Position numbers and translations under genes: made by a program. The notes under the pieces were generated by a model. It saw only the letters and a program-made list of their open reading frames with translations. It was not told where the DNA came from and did not search any database. A stretch of DNA of 56,973 nt from an uncultured Oscillospiraceae bacterium (GTDB lineage: Bacteria > Bacillota_A > Clostridia > Oscillospirales > Oscillospiraceae): contig CAJTTS010000015.1 in NCBI GenBank assembly GCA_910579155.1, positions 1 to 56,973 on the forward strand, written 5' to 3'. This document shows positions 43,751 through 52,568 of this stretch, piece by piece. Every line of letters starts with the position of its first letter. Position 1 is the stretch's first letter.

Positions 43751-44404
43751 TTATTCACATAATTCCAGAAACGACCGGAATATTTTTTCGCCGTCCACTG
43801 TATCGGGCCGGGCCAGCGCCCCCGTCATCCGCTCCGGGTGGAACTGGACGGAAATCAGTGGCAGGCTTTCGTGCTCCACCGCCTCCATAACGCCGCCCTC
43901 GGACCAGGCCGTCACCCGCAGCCCTCGGCCCAGCCGCCCTAAACCCTGGTGGTGGCTGCTATTCACCGGGAACACCGGGCCGTACAGGCGGCGAAGCAGC
44001 GATCCCTCCGCCGCACGCACCGGATGAACCTGGTCGCCCTCCTCCCTTTGGTGGAAGGGAACCAACTCCGGGCTCAGATTCTGAATCAAGTCGCCCCCCA
44101 ACCACACGTTGACCACCTGATGTCCCCGGCAGATGGCCAGCACCGGCCTCCCGGCTGCGCAGAACACGTTGAGCAAGGCCAGTTCCGCCTCGTCCCGGGC
44201 CCGGTCAATGCCCCGTGAGGCTGTGTTCCCCTGACCGAACAAGGCCGGGTCCATGTCGTCCCCACCCACCAGAATCAGGCCGTCATAAGACAGGTCGGGG
44301 GCGGGGAGGTAACGCGCTTCCCCCGCGCCCCCGGCGGCCTCGACGGCGGCCAGATAGTTGGCGGCGTCCCCTCCGCCGGTGGACAGCAAAATCTTCGGCC
44401 TCAT
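43751..44404 (-). CDS. Peptidase C26 / gamma-glutamyl-GABA hydrolase-like amidotransferase
   Basis: 217 aa from the ATG (MRPKILLSTGGGDA) behind GGAAGAGGAGCGCATT; it overlaps the flippase stop (ATGA). Class-I glutamine amidotransferase fold: DGLILVGGDDMDP, nucleophile Cys in VLAICRGHQVVNV, His-Glu in VQFHPERM. Relatives hydrolyse gamma-glutamyl bonds (PuuD type). Its position after a wall-lipid flippase might point to a cell-wall precursor role, but this is speculation. Confidence 0.88.
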   Translation of the reverse strand: MRPKILLSTGGGDAANYLAAVEAAGGAGEARYLPAPDLSYDGLILVGGDDMDPALFGQGNTASRGIDRARDEAELALLNVFCAAGRPVLAICRGHQVVNVWLGGDLIQNLSPELVPFHQREEGDQVHPVRAAEGSLLRRLYGPVFPVNSSHHQGLGRLGRGLRVTAWSEGGVMEAVEHESLPLISVQFHPERMTGALARPDTVDGEKIFRSFLELCE

Positions 44405-45942
44405 AATGCGCTCCTCTTCCTTTTGAAGTATACCCCAAACCTGGCAAACAGGTCGGTGACGGACACCCCCTGGGCCAGCAGGGCGGCGGCGTACATCACC
44501 GCGCCCAGCGCCGTGCAGGCCAGCGACGCCCAGCCGTGGCCGCAGCCCGCGTCGATCATGGCGCGGAACATCAAGTTGCACCACAGCCCCATCAGCACCG
44601 CCGCCAGCGCGGGGCGGACAAACCATTCAAACGCCTTGGCCCGCAGCCCCGCGGCCCGCAGGACGGAGGCCAGGTTCAGCCCTGCCCCGGCCAGGCCCGA
44701 GGCCACGAATCCCGCCGCGAACCCCGCCAGCCCAAACCGGGACACGGCAAAAAACGTAAACGCCAACTGCACTATGTCGCTGAGGATGGCGTTCCGGGCA
44801 GCTTTTCCCTGGAGCCCCAGGCCGTTCAGCGCCCCAGACAGCACCGATTGGTAGCACCCCAGCAGCGTCCCCACCGCCAAGGGCAGGATCAGCTCCCCCA
44901 CCCGCTCGTCCCGGAACATCGCCGCCCCCACCGTGGGACCGATCACCGTCAGCAGAGCCATGGCCGGGGCCATCAGCAGGGAGGTGGCCGACATCACCCG
45001 GTCCAGGAACCCCCCCGCCGCCCGCCGGTCCCCCTGGGCAGTGCGCCGGGACAGGTCGGGCACCATCACCAGGCACAGTGCCCCGATGAAGCCCGTGGGC
45101 AGCCCCAGCATGGGCAGGGTCATGCCGCACAGCACCCCGAACTCGGACATGGCCTCCGGTAAGGCCATGCCGCCCTCCACCAGCTTGGCGGGGATGAGCA
45201 CCGAGTTGGCGGAATTTAACAGCGTCCCCAGCAGGGAAGTCGCCCCCACCGGCACGGCGATGGCCATGAGCCGTTTCCCACTGATCTCCACCCCGGGCGC
45301 CCCCGGAGGAAAACGCCTCCAATGCCGGCGGAACAGCAGGGTCAGCGCACCGGCGGAAAACACCTCGCACAGCACCATACCCAGGGCAATGACGCCCACC
45401 GTCTCCTCGGCGCTCCGGGGCGGCAAGGCCGCCAGAAGCAGCAGCACCGCCCCCGCCCGGATGAGCTGCTCGGCGGTCTCCACGGCGGCGGGGGGGCGTA
45501 CCCGGCCAATGCCGTAAAAGCAGTGCTTGTGGAGGTTCTCCACCCCGGTGAGCAGCATACAGGGCACCATCACCACCACCCCCAGGCGGGTCCGGGCGTC
45601 CCCCAGCAGGTAGACGGAGATGGGGTCGGACAGCGCCGCCACCGCCAGCCCCAGAGGAACGGCCAGCAGGAAAAAGTTTCTCAGCGCCCGGCGAAGCACC
45701 AGCTTCACGGCGCCGCTGTCCCCCAGGGCGTGGTAGCGGGCGGACATGGTGGACACCGCCACCGTCAGCCCCACGGCGGTCACCGACATGAGCATAGAGT
45801 ACACCGGCATCACCAGTTGATATAACCCCATAGTCTCGGCTCCGATGAGCCGGGACAGGGCCATACGGTACAAAAAACCCACCACCTGAGAGAACAGCCC
45901 GGTGGCGGTGAGCAGCAGCGTTCCGGCCAATATGGTGGACAA
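44401..45942 (-). CDS. SpoVB/MurJ-like MOP flippase
   Basis: 513 aa; TTG start preceded by AAAGGAGGGCTAGGTT. About 14 membrane helices; the N-terminus MSTILAGTLLLTATGLFSQV, then GFLYRMALSRLIGAETMGLY, is the polysaccharide-biosynthesis/SpoVB pattern. Such proteins flip lipid-linked wall precursors; SpoVB serves the spore cortex. It is the second-last gene of the wal cluster. The exact substrate and sporulation role are inferred. Confidence 0.9.
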   Translation of the reverse strand: MSTILAGTLLLTATGLFSQVVGFLYRMALSRLIGAETMGLYQLVMPVYSMLMSVTAVGLTVAVSTMSARYHALGDSGAVKLVLRRALRNFFLLAVPLGLAVAALSDPISVYLLGDARTRLGVVVMVPCMLLTGVENLHKHCFYGIGRVRPPAAVETAEQLIRAGAVLLLLAALPPRSAEETVGVIALGMVLCEVFSAGALTLLFRRHWRRFPPGAPGVEISGKRLMAIAVPVGATSLLGTLLNSANSVLIPAKLVEGGMALPEAMSEFGVLCGMTLPMLGLPTGFIGALCLVMVPDLSRRTAQGDRRAAGGFLDRVMSATSLLMAPAMALLTVIGPTVGAAMFRDERVGELILPLAVGTLLGCYQSVLSGALNGLGLQGKAARNAILSDIVQLAFTFFAVSRFGLAGFAAGFVASGLAGAGLNLASVLRAAGLRAKAFEWFVRPALAAVLMGLWCNLMFRAMIDAGCGHGWASLACTALGAVMYAAALLAQGVSVTDLFARFGVYFKRKRSAL

Positions 45943-45944
45943 AA

Positions 45945-45996
45945 CCTAGCCCTCCTTTACAGGATGAGTTCTCATTCATCCTATGAAGGAGGGCTT
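45945..45996 (-). promoter_or_regulatory. Fold-back covering the flippase ribosome site
   Basis: GCCCTCCTT pairs with AAGGAGGGC and, inside it, GGATGA pairs with TCATCC. On the minus-strand mRNA this hairpin encloses the AAAGGAGGG ribosome site in its 3' arm, so it could limit translation. Confidence 0.55.
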
Positions 45997-46032
45997 GTCA
46001 GACATGCCCGGCGTTCCCGATGAGGCGGCGGG

Positions 46033-46225
46033 CATCCCCCTGCGGGGACGGTTGGAACCGGGAGCAGAGGGGCGGAGTATCCTTCCTCTGTGGGGACAGT
46101 TCAGACCAGGCCGGGTAGAAACCTTATTCTTTCTGCATGTCCTGTTCGAGTCGTCCCCACAGAGGAAGGATACTCCGCCCCTACAAAACGCGGCAGCATA
46201 AGCCGTCCCCGCAGGGGAGGGAGAT
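46033..46225 (+). repeat. Family-A nested fold-back element, copy A2
   Basis: Inner arms at 46069-46097 and 46153-46181: 29 nt, perfectly complementary, differing from A1 at three stem positions, all compensated on the other arm. The 55-nt loop differs from A1 at three positions. Outer arms CCCCTGCGGGGACGG (46037-46051) and complement (46203-46217), with different sequence from A1. Junctions GGAACCGGGAGCAGA and GCGGCAGCATAAG are conserved. It lies between yycI and the flippase gene, antisense to their transcript. Confidence 0.87.
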
Positions 46226-46251
46226 GCCTCCCCCCCATGCGAGCAGGGTGG

Positions 46252-47094
46252 TTACCGGTCCGTCAGGCGGGTCAGCGCCCCGGTGACACAGTCCAGGTAG
46301 TAGTCCGCCGTGTCGGTGCTCACCAGCCACACCGGGACCAACCGCACCCCGCCGGACAGGGACTGGACCGTCCCCCGGTACCCCGCCTCCATGGATCGGA
46401 TGGCGGTACACACATCGCCCGCGGAGGTAATCTCCTCGGAAAAGCGCATCAGCGCCGTGGGCAGGGTCAGGCATTTCCCCGCCTCCGCCGTTCCGACCTG
46501 GGCGGTGAGCAGCGTGCCCTGAACGAAGTTTAACAGGGTATTATCATCATATACGAACTCCACCTCGCAGGAGAACAACGGCACGCCGTTCCATATCTGC
46601 CGGAAGCGCACCCTCGTCCATTCCCCTTCCTCAGCCACATCTACTTGCGCCCCGTCGATTCCCATCTTCTTCAGCAGGCCGGCGGCGTGGCGCTCCGGCC
46701 CGCCGTCAGCCAACAGGTTCGGGTTGTCGGCCATTTTCGCCGACAATTCGCCGCCTGCCCGGACACTTAACTCGCCGTTGCCGTTCTGATAGAGGTACAA
46801 ACCGCCCCCCTGGTTTTCCACCTGGACGGTTCCTTTGCCCAGCAGGGCCTGGGCCAGTTGGAGTTCCCGGTTTAAATCCCGCTCCACCGCCATGGGAGCC
46901 AGCCCATCGGCGGAATCGAGGGCATTCGGGTCCACCTGAACGCCGCTGTTTTTCAGCACCTGTACCGTCTGCTCCAAGGCCAGGCGCTCGTACCGGGCGG
47001 ACTCCTCTTTCCGGGCCCCCACCAGCACCAGCAAAAAGCCGTTGACCACCAGCAAAATCAGGATGATGATATTTTTCAGCTTGGGCCACTCCAT
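46252..47094 (-). CDS. yycI: YycI-like regulator of WalK
   Basis: 280 aa from the second ATG (MEWPKLKNIII), which is 6 nt behind GAGGGGG; the first ATG is too close. One N-terminal membrane helix (IILILLVVNGFLLVLVG) and an extracytoplasmic beta-rich domain as in YycI. With YycH it restrains or modulates the WalK kinase from outside the membrane. Follows yycH in the operon, as in Firmicutes generally. Confidence 0.88.
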   Translation of the reverse strand: MEWPKLKNIIILILLVVNGFLLVLVGARKEESARYERLALEQTVQVLKNSGVQVDPNALDSADGLAPMAVERDLNRELQLAQALLGKGTVQVENQGGGLYLYQNGNGELSVRAGGELSAKMADNPNLLADGGPERHAAGLLKKMGIDGAQVDVAEEGEWTRVRFRQIWNGVPLFSCEVEFVYDDNTLLNFVQGTLLTAQVGTAEAGKCLTLPTALMRFSEEITSAGDVCTAIRSMEAGYRGTVQSLSGGVRLVPVWLVSTDTADYYLDCVTGALTRLTDR

Positions 47095-47107
47095 ACCCAT
47101 CCCCCTC

Positions 47108-48370
47108 TCATGCCGCCACCCAGTCCGGCTCCAGCTCAGCCCCGCCGCCGTCCCGGTACTGGATGACCAGCTCCCGCCGCTGGTCCGTCAGGTCGGGCAG
47201 CATCGCCGCCGCTTTGTCTACGGGCAACAGCAGCGTGCGTTCCCCGTTGGCGGCATAGCTTCGGAACCGGAGGGTGAACTGAACGATATACCCGTCCCGC
47301 ACCACAAACTCCGCCGCCCAGCCCTCGCTGCCCAGGTGCACCGCGCCGCCCCCCAACAGGTAGCCGAACCGGACCCGAAGCCCGTCCCCGTCCTCCCGGG
47401 CGGACATGAGGTACAGCCTTGCCTCGCCGCACAGCGCCCCCAGGGTCGCTTCCGCCAGAACCCGGGCGGCCTCCACCCCGCTGGCCAGACCGCTGCCCGC
47501 AGGATACTTCTCCCCCTGGGCGGCCCGGTAGGACACGGTGCCGCTATCGCTGACCACCAGGCGGTCACCGCCGTCCAGATACACCTCTCCGCCGCTGACC
47601 GGGGCATGGTTCTGGCTGTTGAAGGACAGTGCCGACAGCACCAACCCTTGGGTCTCCCCCGTCAGGGGGAAGCTCGCGTTGTACCGCGCCCCGTTCTGTT
47701 CACCTTCCGTAATCAGCGTGTAGGGGGCCAGGCGGTCCGCCAGCGCCTCGTTCTCAAAGGCGAAATAGGCCCCGTTGGGGGCGGCCCCCTCCACCACCGG
47801 GTCCAGGTTCAGGCTCTGGGTCAGGGCGGTGGAACAGGAGAAAAATGCTTCGTCAAGCCCGTCCTGCCAGCACAAGAGCACCTGGTCGTCCTCCCCCGCG
47901 CACAGCATCACCCGACGGGCGGAACCCTCCAGGGCCTGCTCCCCCGGCCCCTGGAGCCAGTGCTCCAAGGCGGACAAGGGCACGTCCCCCTGAAAGTCAA
48001 AATAGACGCTCCGGCCGCTCAGATGCCGCCGCCAATCCTCCTCCTCCATGGGCTGGGGCTGGCCCGCAGAGGCCAGCGCGTCCCCCAGCAGGGCCCCCAG
48101 AGGCGGGAATTGTTCCTCCAGGCGGACCTCCTCGTACTGAATGCCGCAGCGGCCTCCCACCCCGGTAATGGCCAGCCGCGCGGGGAGTATGGCCACCGCG
48201 CCCTCCCCGCCGGAAGCCCCCGTCCCCGGGCTCTCCTTGGGGGCGAACAGCTCCATGACCCCGCTGTCCTGGACCAGGGGCGTCATGGACAGCAGGTATA
48301 CGGCAGTCAGGGTCAGCAGGATCATGAGCGCGTCCTTCCCCAGCTCGATCCAGCGCCGCTTATTCCTCAT
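47108..48370 (-). CDS. yycH: YycH-like regulator of WalK
   Basis: 420 aa. Basic N-terminus, one membrane helix (ALMILLTLTAVYLLSM) and a large extracytoplasmic domain. Sequence is diverged, but size, topology and position (directly after walK, overlapping it by 11 bp, and before yycI) identify it. Partner of YycI in controlling WalK activity. Confidence 0.86.
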   Translation of the reverse strand: MRNKRRWIELGKDALMILLTLTAVYLLSMTPLVQDSGVMELFAPKESPGTGASGGEGAVAILPARLAITGVGGRCGIQYEEVRLEEQFPPLGALLGDALASAGQPQPMEEEDWRRHLSGRSVYFDFQGDVPLSALEHWLQGPGEQALEGSARRVMLCAGEDDQVLLCWQDGLDEAFFSCSTALTQSLNLDPVVEGAAPNGAYFAFENEALADRLAPYTLITEGEQNGARYNASFPLTGETQGLVLSALSFNSQNHAPVSGGEVYLDGGDRLVVSDSGTVSYRAAQGEKYPAGSGLASGVEAARVLAEATLGALCGEARLYLMSAREDGDGLRVRFGYLLGGGAVHLGSEGWAAEFVVRDGYIVQFTLRFRSYAANGERTLLLPVDKAAAMLPDLTDQRRELVIQYRDGGGAELEPDWVAA

Positions 48371-49835
48371 GGGAGGCCTCCTCCCGCGGCCCCTGGATGG
48401 GCAGCTCCATGCGGATGGTCAACCCAGGCTCCTTCTTGTCCACCAGGTACAGGCCGCCCTCGTGGCGGCGCATGATCTCCTGGGCGATGGACAGCCCCAG
48501 CCCCGTACCGCCGGACTGGCGGGAGCGGGCCTTGTCCACCCGGTAAAACCGCTCGAAGATGCGCTCCCGGTCGCTCTCCGGGATGCCGATGCCGTTGTCG
48601 TCCACCTCCATCCACACCCGGTCGTCCCCCGCCCACCCGGCGGAGATGACGATGCGCCCCCCGTCTGGGGTGTACTTGATGGCGTTGGACACAATGTTCA
48701 TCATCACCTGCACCACCCGTTCCCGGTCCGCCCGCACCTCGGGGAGATTGTCCGGCAGGGACAGCTCCACGGTGTGGGCATGGTTCTGGGCGTCCATGAG
48801 AACGGCCTGATAGGTGTCGTCCACCGCCTTGGCGAAGGGGAAGGCGCTCAGGCGCAGCTCACTGCGCCCGGAGTCAAACCGGGACAGGGTGAGCAGGTCC
48901 TGCAAAATGTGGGTCATGCGGTCGGACTCGTTGAGGATGACCCCCAGGAACCGGTGCTCCATCTCCGGGGGCAGGTCTCCCACCCCGTCGTCCAGAGTCT
49001 CGGCGTAGCTCTTGATGTTGGTCAGCGGGGTGCGCAGCTCGTGGGACACGTTGGCCACAAAGTCCTTGCGCATCTGCTCGGCCTTCTCCAGCTCGGCAAT
49101 ATTGGCCTCCAACTGCCGGGCCATGACGTTGAAGCTCTCGGTGAGCTGGCCGATCTCATCGCCGGAGGTCACCTCCAGCTTCCGGGAGAAGTCCCCCTGG
49201 GCCACCTCCTCGATGCCATCGATGAGGCGCTGGATGGGGTTCACCATGGTTTTGGCCAGCAGGAAGGACAGCAGGATGGAGATGATGAGACCCAGCACCA
49301 GCGCCTCGACGATGAGGGAAAACATCTCCGCGTTGAGTCCGCGGGCGGTCTCCCGGCTGTCCAGAATATAGACGATATAGGGCCGATCGCCCCGGACGAT
49401 GGGGATGGCCGCGTCCATGTAGTCGGCGGTGACGCTGCTGTCGAAGCCCGGCGCCCCCGACAGGGCGGTGGAGATGTTGGGCGTCACCCGCACGCCCCCC
49501 TCCGGCTCCGGGGCGGAGCCGGCAAGATAGCGCCCGGTAGCGCCGTCCAGCACAAAATAGTTGCGGTTGCGGCGGTCCACCCCCAGCACACCCTCGTAAA
49601 GCGCCAGCACTTCGCCCACCATGGACGCGCCGTCCTCCTCCTCGTCGGTGGCGGTCTGAAGGTCCCGGACAAAGTCCACGTTGTCCTGGCCGAAGGCGTC
49701 GGCAATCTGGCTGTAAAACTCGTCGATATAGTAGCCGGTCACCGAGTTCATCAGAAACGCGCCCACCACCACCATCAGCGACACGATGAGCAGCACCATG
49801 ATGAGCACCAGCTTGATGTGCAGGTTTCGGCGCAT
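48360..49835 (-). CDS. walK: Cell-wall sensor histidine kinase WalK
   Basis: 491 aa from the ATG (MRRNLHIKLVLIM) behind AAAGGAG; an upstream extension would translate repeat DNA and is rejected. Helix at about 8-28, an extracytoplasmic PAS-like domain of some 150 residues, a second helix (VEALVLGLIISILLSFLLA), HAMP, H-box ANVSHELRTPLTN, and HATPase with DNGIGIPESD and GTGLGLSIAQ. I see no cytoplasmic PAS between HAMP and the H-box, unlike Bacillus WalK. Controls autolysins with WalR. Confidence 0.92.
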   Translation of the reverse strand: MRRNLHIKLVLIMVLLIVSLMVVVGAFLMNSVTGYYIDEFYSQIADAFGQDNVDFVRDLQTATDEEEDGASMVGEVLALYEGVLGVDRRNRNYFVLDGATGRYLAGSAPEPEGGVRVTPNISTALSGAPGFDSSVTADYMDAAIPIVRGDRPYIVYILDSRETARGLNAEMFSLIVEALVLGLIISILLSFLLAKTMVNPIQRLIDGIEEVAQGDFSRKLEVTSGDEIGQLTESFNVMARQLEANIAELEKAEQMRKDFVANVSHELRTPLTNIKSYAETLDDGVGDLPPEMEHRFLGVILNESDRMTHILQDLLTLSRFDSGRSELRLSAFPFAKAVDDTYQAVLMDAQNHAHTVELSLPDNLPEVRADRERVVQVMMNIVSNAIKYTPDGGRIVISAGWAGDDRVWMEVDDNGIGIPESDRERIFERFYRVDKARSRQSGGTGLGLSIAQEIMRRHEGGLYLVDKKEPGLTIRMELPIQGPREEASHEE

Positions 49836-49859
49836 AGGAGAACTCTCCTTTCCCAAGTT

Positions 49860-49930
49860 ATCACGCTTCGAAGCGGTCAGGGCGTTCGGTCGCCTTCCCT
49901 CCGGCTCAGGCTCCCTCGCCGACCGCTTCT
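49860..49930 (-). repeat. Family-B fragment between walR and walK
   Basis: TCACGCTTCGAAGCGGTC and the following AGGGCG, TCGGTCGCC, CCTCCG and CTCAGG match the lead-in of the 18.2-kb family-B copy. It closes as a hairpin through GAAGCGGTC (49870-49878) and GACCGCTTC (49921-49929). It fills the 101-bp walR-walK gap. Confidence 0.75.
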
Positions 49931-49936
49931 CAGCGC

Positions 49937-50638
49937 TCACATGCCAAATGCGTAGCCTAAGCCCCGGCGGGTCACAATGAACTTGGGGTCGGCGGGGTCG
50001 TCCTCCAGTTTCTCCCGCAGCCGCCGGATGGCCACGTCCACCGCCCGCACGTCGCCCACGTAGCCGTCGTAATTCCAGACCTGCTCCATCAGCGACTCCC
50101 GGCTCACCGCCTGCCCCCGGCTGGAGGCCAGGGTCTTGACCAGCTCATACTCCCGCTGGGTCAGGTCCAGGGGATCGCCGTCCTTGTACACCAGCATGGC
50201 ATCCAGGTCCACCTGGACGCGCCCCAGCTTCAACCGGTTGGCGGACTCCTGGGGGGCGGCGCGGGTGAGCATCTCCGTACGGCGGATGTTGCTCTTCACC
50301 CGGGCCATCAGCTCCCGCATGGAAAAGGGCTTGGTGATATAGTCGTCCGCCCCCAGCTCCAGCCCCAGCACCTTGTCCGTCTCTTCCTCCCGGGCGGTGA
50401 GCATGATGATGGGGGTGGCCCGCCCCTGCTCCCGCAGGCGGCGGCACACCTCGAAGCCGTCCATCTTGGGCAGCATCAGGTCCAGCAAGATCAGGTCCGG
50501 GTCCTGTTCCAGGGCCAGGCGCAACCCCGCCGCCCCGTCCAGGGCCTCCAGGGTTCCGTAGCCCTCCCGCGCCAGGTTGAAGGTGAGGATGTCCACGATG
50601 TTGCGCTCGTCCTCCACCACCAGGATTTTTTTACCCAT
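49937..50638 (-). CDS. walR: Response regulator WalR (YycF)
   Basis: 233 aa. N-terminal MGKKILVVEDERNIVDIL, phospho-acceptor Asp in LILLDLMLPKMDG, Lys in DYITKPFS, and the winged-helix ending VTRRGLGYAFGM. Overlaps the NUDIX gene by 8 bp. Essential regulator of peptidoglycan hydrolase genes in Firmicutes; first regulatory gene of a walR-walK-yycH-yycI-flippase-C26 operon. Confidence 0.95.
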   Translation of the reverse strand: MGKKILVVEDERNIVDILTFNLAREGYGTLEALDGAAGLRLALEQDPDLILLDLMLPKMDGFEVCRRLREQGRATPIIMLTAREEETDKVLGLELGADDYITKPFSMRELMARVKSNIRRTEMLTRAAPQESANRLKLGRVQVDLDAMLVYKDGDPLDLTQREYELVKTLASSRGQAVSRESLMEQVWNYDGYVGDVRAVDVAIRRLREKLEDDPADPKFIVTRRGLGYAFGM

Positions 50639-51179
50639 TGGCTTCCTCCCGCATGAGTTTCTCCGCCCGGAACAGGGCCGTCACCGTCTTGGCGTCGTTG
50701 AGCCGCCCGTCGGCGGCACGTGCCAGCGCCTCGCCGAAGGGCATCTTGACGGGCTCCAAAAACTCGTCCTGGTCCAGGTGCCGCGCTCCGAAGGCCAGAT
50801 CCCGGGCCAGATACAGGTAGAGCATCTCGTCGGTGTAGCCCACGCTTGGCATGATGTAGCCCAGCGGGTCCCACCGGCCCGCCGTAGCGCCGATCTCCTC
50901 GCTCAGCTCCCGCCGGATGGCGTCAAAGGGGACCTCCCCCGGCTCCAGCTTGCCGGCGGGGATTTCGGTGACCACCTTGTGATAGGGATAGCGGAACTGC
51001 CGCTCCAAGTAGACGTTCCCGTCCCCGTCCAGGGCCACCACCGCCGCCCCGCCGGGGTGGTGGACAAACTCGCGGACGGACGCGCCGCCGCCCGCCAGCT
51101 CCACCTGATCCGAATACACCTTCAACAGGCAACCGTCGAACACCTGCCGGCTGGACAGCGTTTTCTCGTTCAATTCCAT
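50631..51179 (-). CDS. NUDIX hydrolase, ADP-ribose pyrophosphatase type
   Basis: 182 aa from the ATG (MELNEKTLSSRQV) behind GGGAGGTAGTTGAT. Nudix box GKLEPGEVPFDAIRRELSEE fits GX5EX7REUXEE, and the family's GYIMPSVGYTDEMLYLYLA segment follows. Cleaves ADP-ribose to AMP and ribose-5-phosphate. It overlaps walR by 8 bp and is probably the first gene of the wal operon. Confidence 0.92.
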   Translation of the reverse strand: MELNEKTLSSRQVFDGCLLKVYSDQVELAGGGASVREFVHHPGGAAVVALDGDGNVYLERQFRYPYHKVVTEIPAGKLEPGEVPFDAIRRELSEEIGATAGRWDPLGYIMPSVGYTDEMLYLYLARDLAFGARHLDQDEFLEPVKMPFGEALARAADGRLNDAKTVTALFRAEKLMREEANG

Positions 51180-51282
51180 ATCAACTACCTCCCGGTCAGT
51201 ATTTCCCGCATATCTATGTATTTTACCATAGCGGGAAAAAAATAGAAAGCCAAAAGTCACATTTTCCCGATAAAATGAGGGA

Positions 51283-51311
51283 TTGTCATTTGGACCCCAA
51301 TCCCTTATAAT
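51283..51311 (+). promoter_or_regulatory. Promoter of the DUF815 gene
   Basis: TTGTCA (51283-51288), 17 bp, TATAAT (51306-51311), 21 bp before the ATG, with GAGGTG as ribosome site. Divergent from the NUDIX/wal operon. Confidence 0.88.
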
Positions 51312-51332
51312 GTTCCCAACGAGGTGATTTCC

Positions 51333-52526
51333 ATGAATGTGAAAACCATGCTGGCCGCCCTGCGGGGCGTGACCGTGTACAAAGATATTCTGACCCAGCC
51401 CGTGATGGAGGCCGCCTTGCGACTGCTTACCAGCGCCGCCCACGGCGACGGCCTGGGCGGGCTGGAGGCGTATACCGACCTATTCTACCGCCTCCGGTCG
51501 GAGGGACGGCCGGGGCTGGGCCACTGGCTGGGAGACGCTTTGCGGTGGTCGGAGGGGCCCTACCCCCTGCTGGCGGAGCGGGGGGACCGGGACCCTGCGT
51601 TGGAGCAGGCGGCCAAGCTGGACGTCTCCGCCTTCGAGCTGCTGGCCAGCGTGGACTGCGACAAGTGGCTGGCGCACCTGGGAAAATTCCTGGACAGCGA
51701 CTATCAGGGCGTACTTACCTCCCTGCCCCGGTGGCAACGGGGGGCGCCCTTCTCCTTTGACCAGCTCACAAAAGCCTACCAAGAGGAGGGCGCGGGGCTG
51801 TTCGCCCGCTACCGCGCCTTTGTCTGGGACAGCGGCGCGCTGATCCCAGTGGCCCGCCCCGACTGCCCCTCCTCCCACCAGCTCCTGGGCTACGACGGCC
51901 AGCGGGCCGAGGTGGAGCGCAATACCCGCGCCCTGGTGGAGGGCCGGTACGTAAACAACGTGCTGCTCTACGGCGAGAGCGGCACGGGCAAGTCGGCTAC
52001 GGTGAAGCACCTGCTCACCCTGCCCGGAATGGAGGAGCTGCGGCTCATTGAGGCGGACAAGGAGAACCTGGGCGGCCTGCCCGCCCTGATCCGGAAGCTG
52101 GACGGGCGGCGGCAAAAGTTCATCGTGTTCATCGACGATCTGACCTTCGACCGGGACGACCCGACTTACTCGGTACTTAAAACCATCCTGGAGGGCGGCG
52201 TGGAGCGCCGCCCCCAGAACGTGGCCGTCTACGCCACCTCCAACCGCCGCCACCTGGTGCGGCAGACCATATCCGAGCGGGCCGGGGACGAGATGGACCG
52301 GTCCGAGACCATCCGGGAAAAAACCTCCCTGGCCGACCGGTTCGGCGTGCGGGTGCTGTTCCAGGGGCTGAACAAGACGGAGTTTCTGGCCCTGGTGGAT
52401 ATGCTGGCGGATCGGCACGGAATCGCGCTGGACCGGGAGGAGCTTCACCGCCGGGCGGTAGCCTGGGAGCGGTTCCACGGAGCCCAGACGCCCCGCACCG
52501 CATTGCAGTTTATCCTGTCGCTGTGA
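51333..52526 (+). CDS. DUF815 family AAA+ ATPase
   Basis: 397 aa from the ATG (MNVKTMLAALRG). N-terminal region of about 180 residues, then Walker A LLYGESGTGKSATVKHLL, the DUF815 loop IRKLDGRRQKFIVFIDDLTF carrying Walker B, and sensor-like VAVYATSNRRHLV. A widespread but functionally uncharacterised family of predicted moderators of other proteins. No partner is evident nearby. Confidence 0.93.
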   Translation: MNVKTMLAALRGVTVYKDILTQPVMEAALRLLTSAAHGDGLGGLEAYTDLFYRLRSEGRPGLGHWLGDALRWSEGPYPLLAERGDRDPALEQAAKLDVSAFELLASVDCDKWLAHLGKFLDSDYQGVLTSLPRWQRGAPFSFDQLTKAYQEEGAGLFARYRAFVWDSGALIPVARPDCPSSHQLLGYDGQRAEVERNTRALVEGRYVNNVLLYGESGTGKSATVKHLLTLPGMEELRLIEADKENLGGLPALIRKLDGRRQKFIVFIDDLTFDRDDPTYSVLKTILEGGVERRPQNVAVYATSNRRHLVRQTISERAGDEMDRSETIREKTSLADRFGVRVLFQGLNKTEFLALVDMLADRHGIALDREELHRRAVAWERFHGAQTPRTALQFILSL

Positions 52527-52568
52527 CAAAAACCCGCCCGGAGAACGCCGTCGGAAGGAGGTCTTGCC

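Noticed and set aside
49836..49940. N-terminal extension of WalK by 35 residues
   Set aside because: The added codons are repeat DNA; a good ribosome site precedes the ATG at 49835.
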